Assembly: GCA_003343685.1 (NCBI GenBank)
Contig: QAKS01000084.1
Coordinates: 1 to 5,317, forward strand
Source: Clostridiales bacterium
GTDB taxonomy: Bacteria > Bacillota > Clostridia > Christensenellales > Christensenellaceae
Reading direction: 5' to 3'
Length of the DNA: 5,317 bases
Of this stretch, positions 4,947-5,317 are shown piece by piece. The notes below the pieces were generated by a model. The model saw nothing but the letters and a program-made list of their open reading frames with translations, had not been told where the DNA came from and made no database searches. The number at the start of each line of letters is the position of its first letter. Positions within the stretch are counted from its first letter, which is position 1. Made by a program: the position numbers and the translations under genes.

Positions 4947-5317
4947 TTGGCGATACCCTCAAAGGAGGAATTCAGAAAGGCGCTGGAGCAGCGTCACGGT
5001 GCGGCACTGCAGGACAGGTTCAGCAGGGCGTCCGTCGCCGTATGCGGACTTGGCGGTCTGGGCTCCGGCATTGCCATTGCCCTAGCGCGGGCAGGCGTGG
5101 GAAGGCTGCATCTGCTGGATTTTGACAAGGTGGAGCTGTCTAATCTCAACCGGCAGCAGTACACTGTCAGCCAGCTGGGCATGTATAAAACAGAAGCACT
5201 GCGGGATACGCTGCTGTCCGTCGCGCCCTACTGCGAGACGGTCATTCATACGGAACGCATCGGGGAAGAAAATCTGGAAGAGCTGCTCCGGGATGCGGAG
5301 GTTGTCTGCGAGGCGCT
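4947..5317 (+). CDS. thiF: ThiF, ThiS adenylyltransferase (partial, runs off right edge)
   Basis: The first 123 residues of a ThiF/MoeB/E1-like enzyme, which uses ATP to adenylate the C-terminal glycine of ThiS in thiazole synthesis. The frame stays open to the end of the window. A short N-terminal helix (IPSKEEFRKALEQRHG, 3-18) typical of the clostridial form precedes the ATP-binding glycine loop GLGGLGSG (34-41). Next come LDFDKVELSNLNRQQY (57-72) and K81. D58, R69 and K81 align with the MoeB ATP and Mg site residues Asp62, Arg73 and Lys86. The zinc-binding cysteines and C-terminus lie outside the window. The start is an unusual TTG one base after the thiS stop, chosen from the GGAGG spacing. 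The tight spacing suggests translational coupling; thiG and thiH are the expected next genes but are not seen. Confidence 0.93.
   Translation, partial: MAIPSKEEFRKALEQRHGAALQDRFSRASVAVCGLGGLGSGIAIALARAGVGRLHLLDFDKVELSNLNRQQYTVSQLGMYKTEALRDTLLSVAPYCETVIHTERIGEENLEELLRDAEVVCEA

Overview
The window looks like chromosomal DNA of an anaerobic member of the Bacillota (Clostridia or Negativicutes; I cannot choose between them). The reasons are an oxygen-sensitive iron-type alcohol dehydrogenase, a Fe-S protein, strong AGGAGG-type ribosome binding sites, AT-rich intergenic regions between GC-moderate genes, and a TPP riboswitch with a transcription-terminator platform ahead of thiS-thiF.

Layout, left to right. 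Positions 1-60 hold a terminator hairpin between an unseen gene to the left and a leftward GPH-family (MFS) sugar:cation symporter (63-1436, -). A 216-bp divergent region then carries promoters for both flanking genes and a near-perfect TTGTGA-N6-TCACAA operator ahead of an iron-containing alcohol dehydrogenase (1653-2840, +), which is closed by a strong terminator with a TTCG tetraloop. Next is a leftward Crp/Fnr-family regulator (2967-3626, -) facing a Fe-S protein of unknown function (3735-4424, +). Their 108-bp shared region holds overlapping promoters and a perfect 16-bp palindrome. After another terminator, a promoter and a TPP riboswitch (4594-4733) lead into thiS (4751-4945) and thiF (4947 to the right edge, incomplete), the start of a thiamine thiazole-synthesis operon.

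How they work together. The symporter and the alcohol dehydrogenase suggest sugar uptake and fermentative disposal of reducing equivalents, and the dehydrogenase operator fits redox control by Rex or a Crp/Fnr protein. The regulator and the Fe-S protein look like a self-contained regulator-effector pair: one palindrome is placed to autoregulate the regulator and to act as a -41.5 activator site for the Fe-S gene. The Fe-S protein is the least understood part of the window. It has one canonical four-Cys motif, a second motif lacking its second Cys, and a Cys-rich C-terminal domain ending in a CCGG motif. The thi genes are ordinary and controlled by TPP. I see no tRNA, rRNA, CRISPR array, insertion sequence or prophage part.
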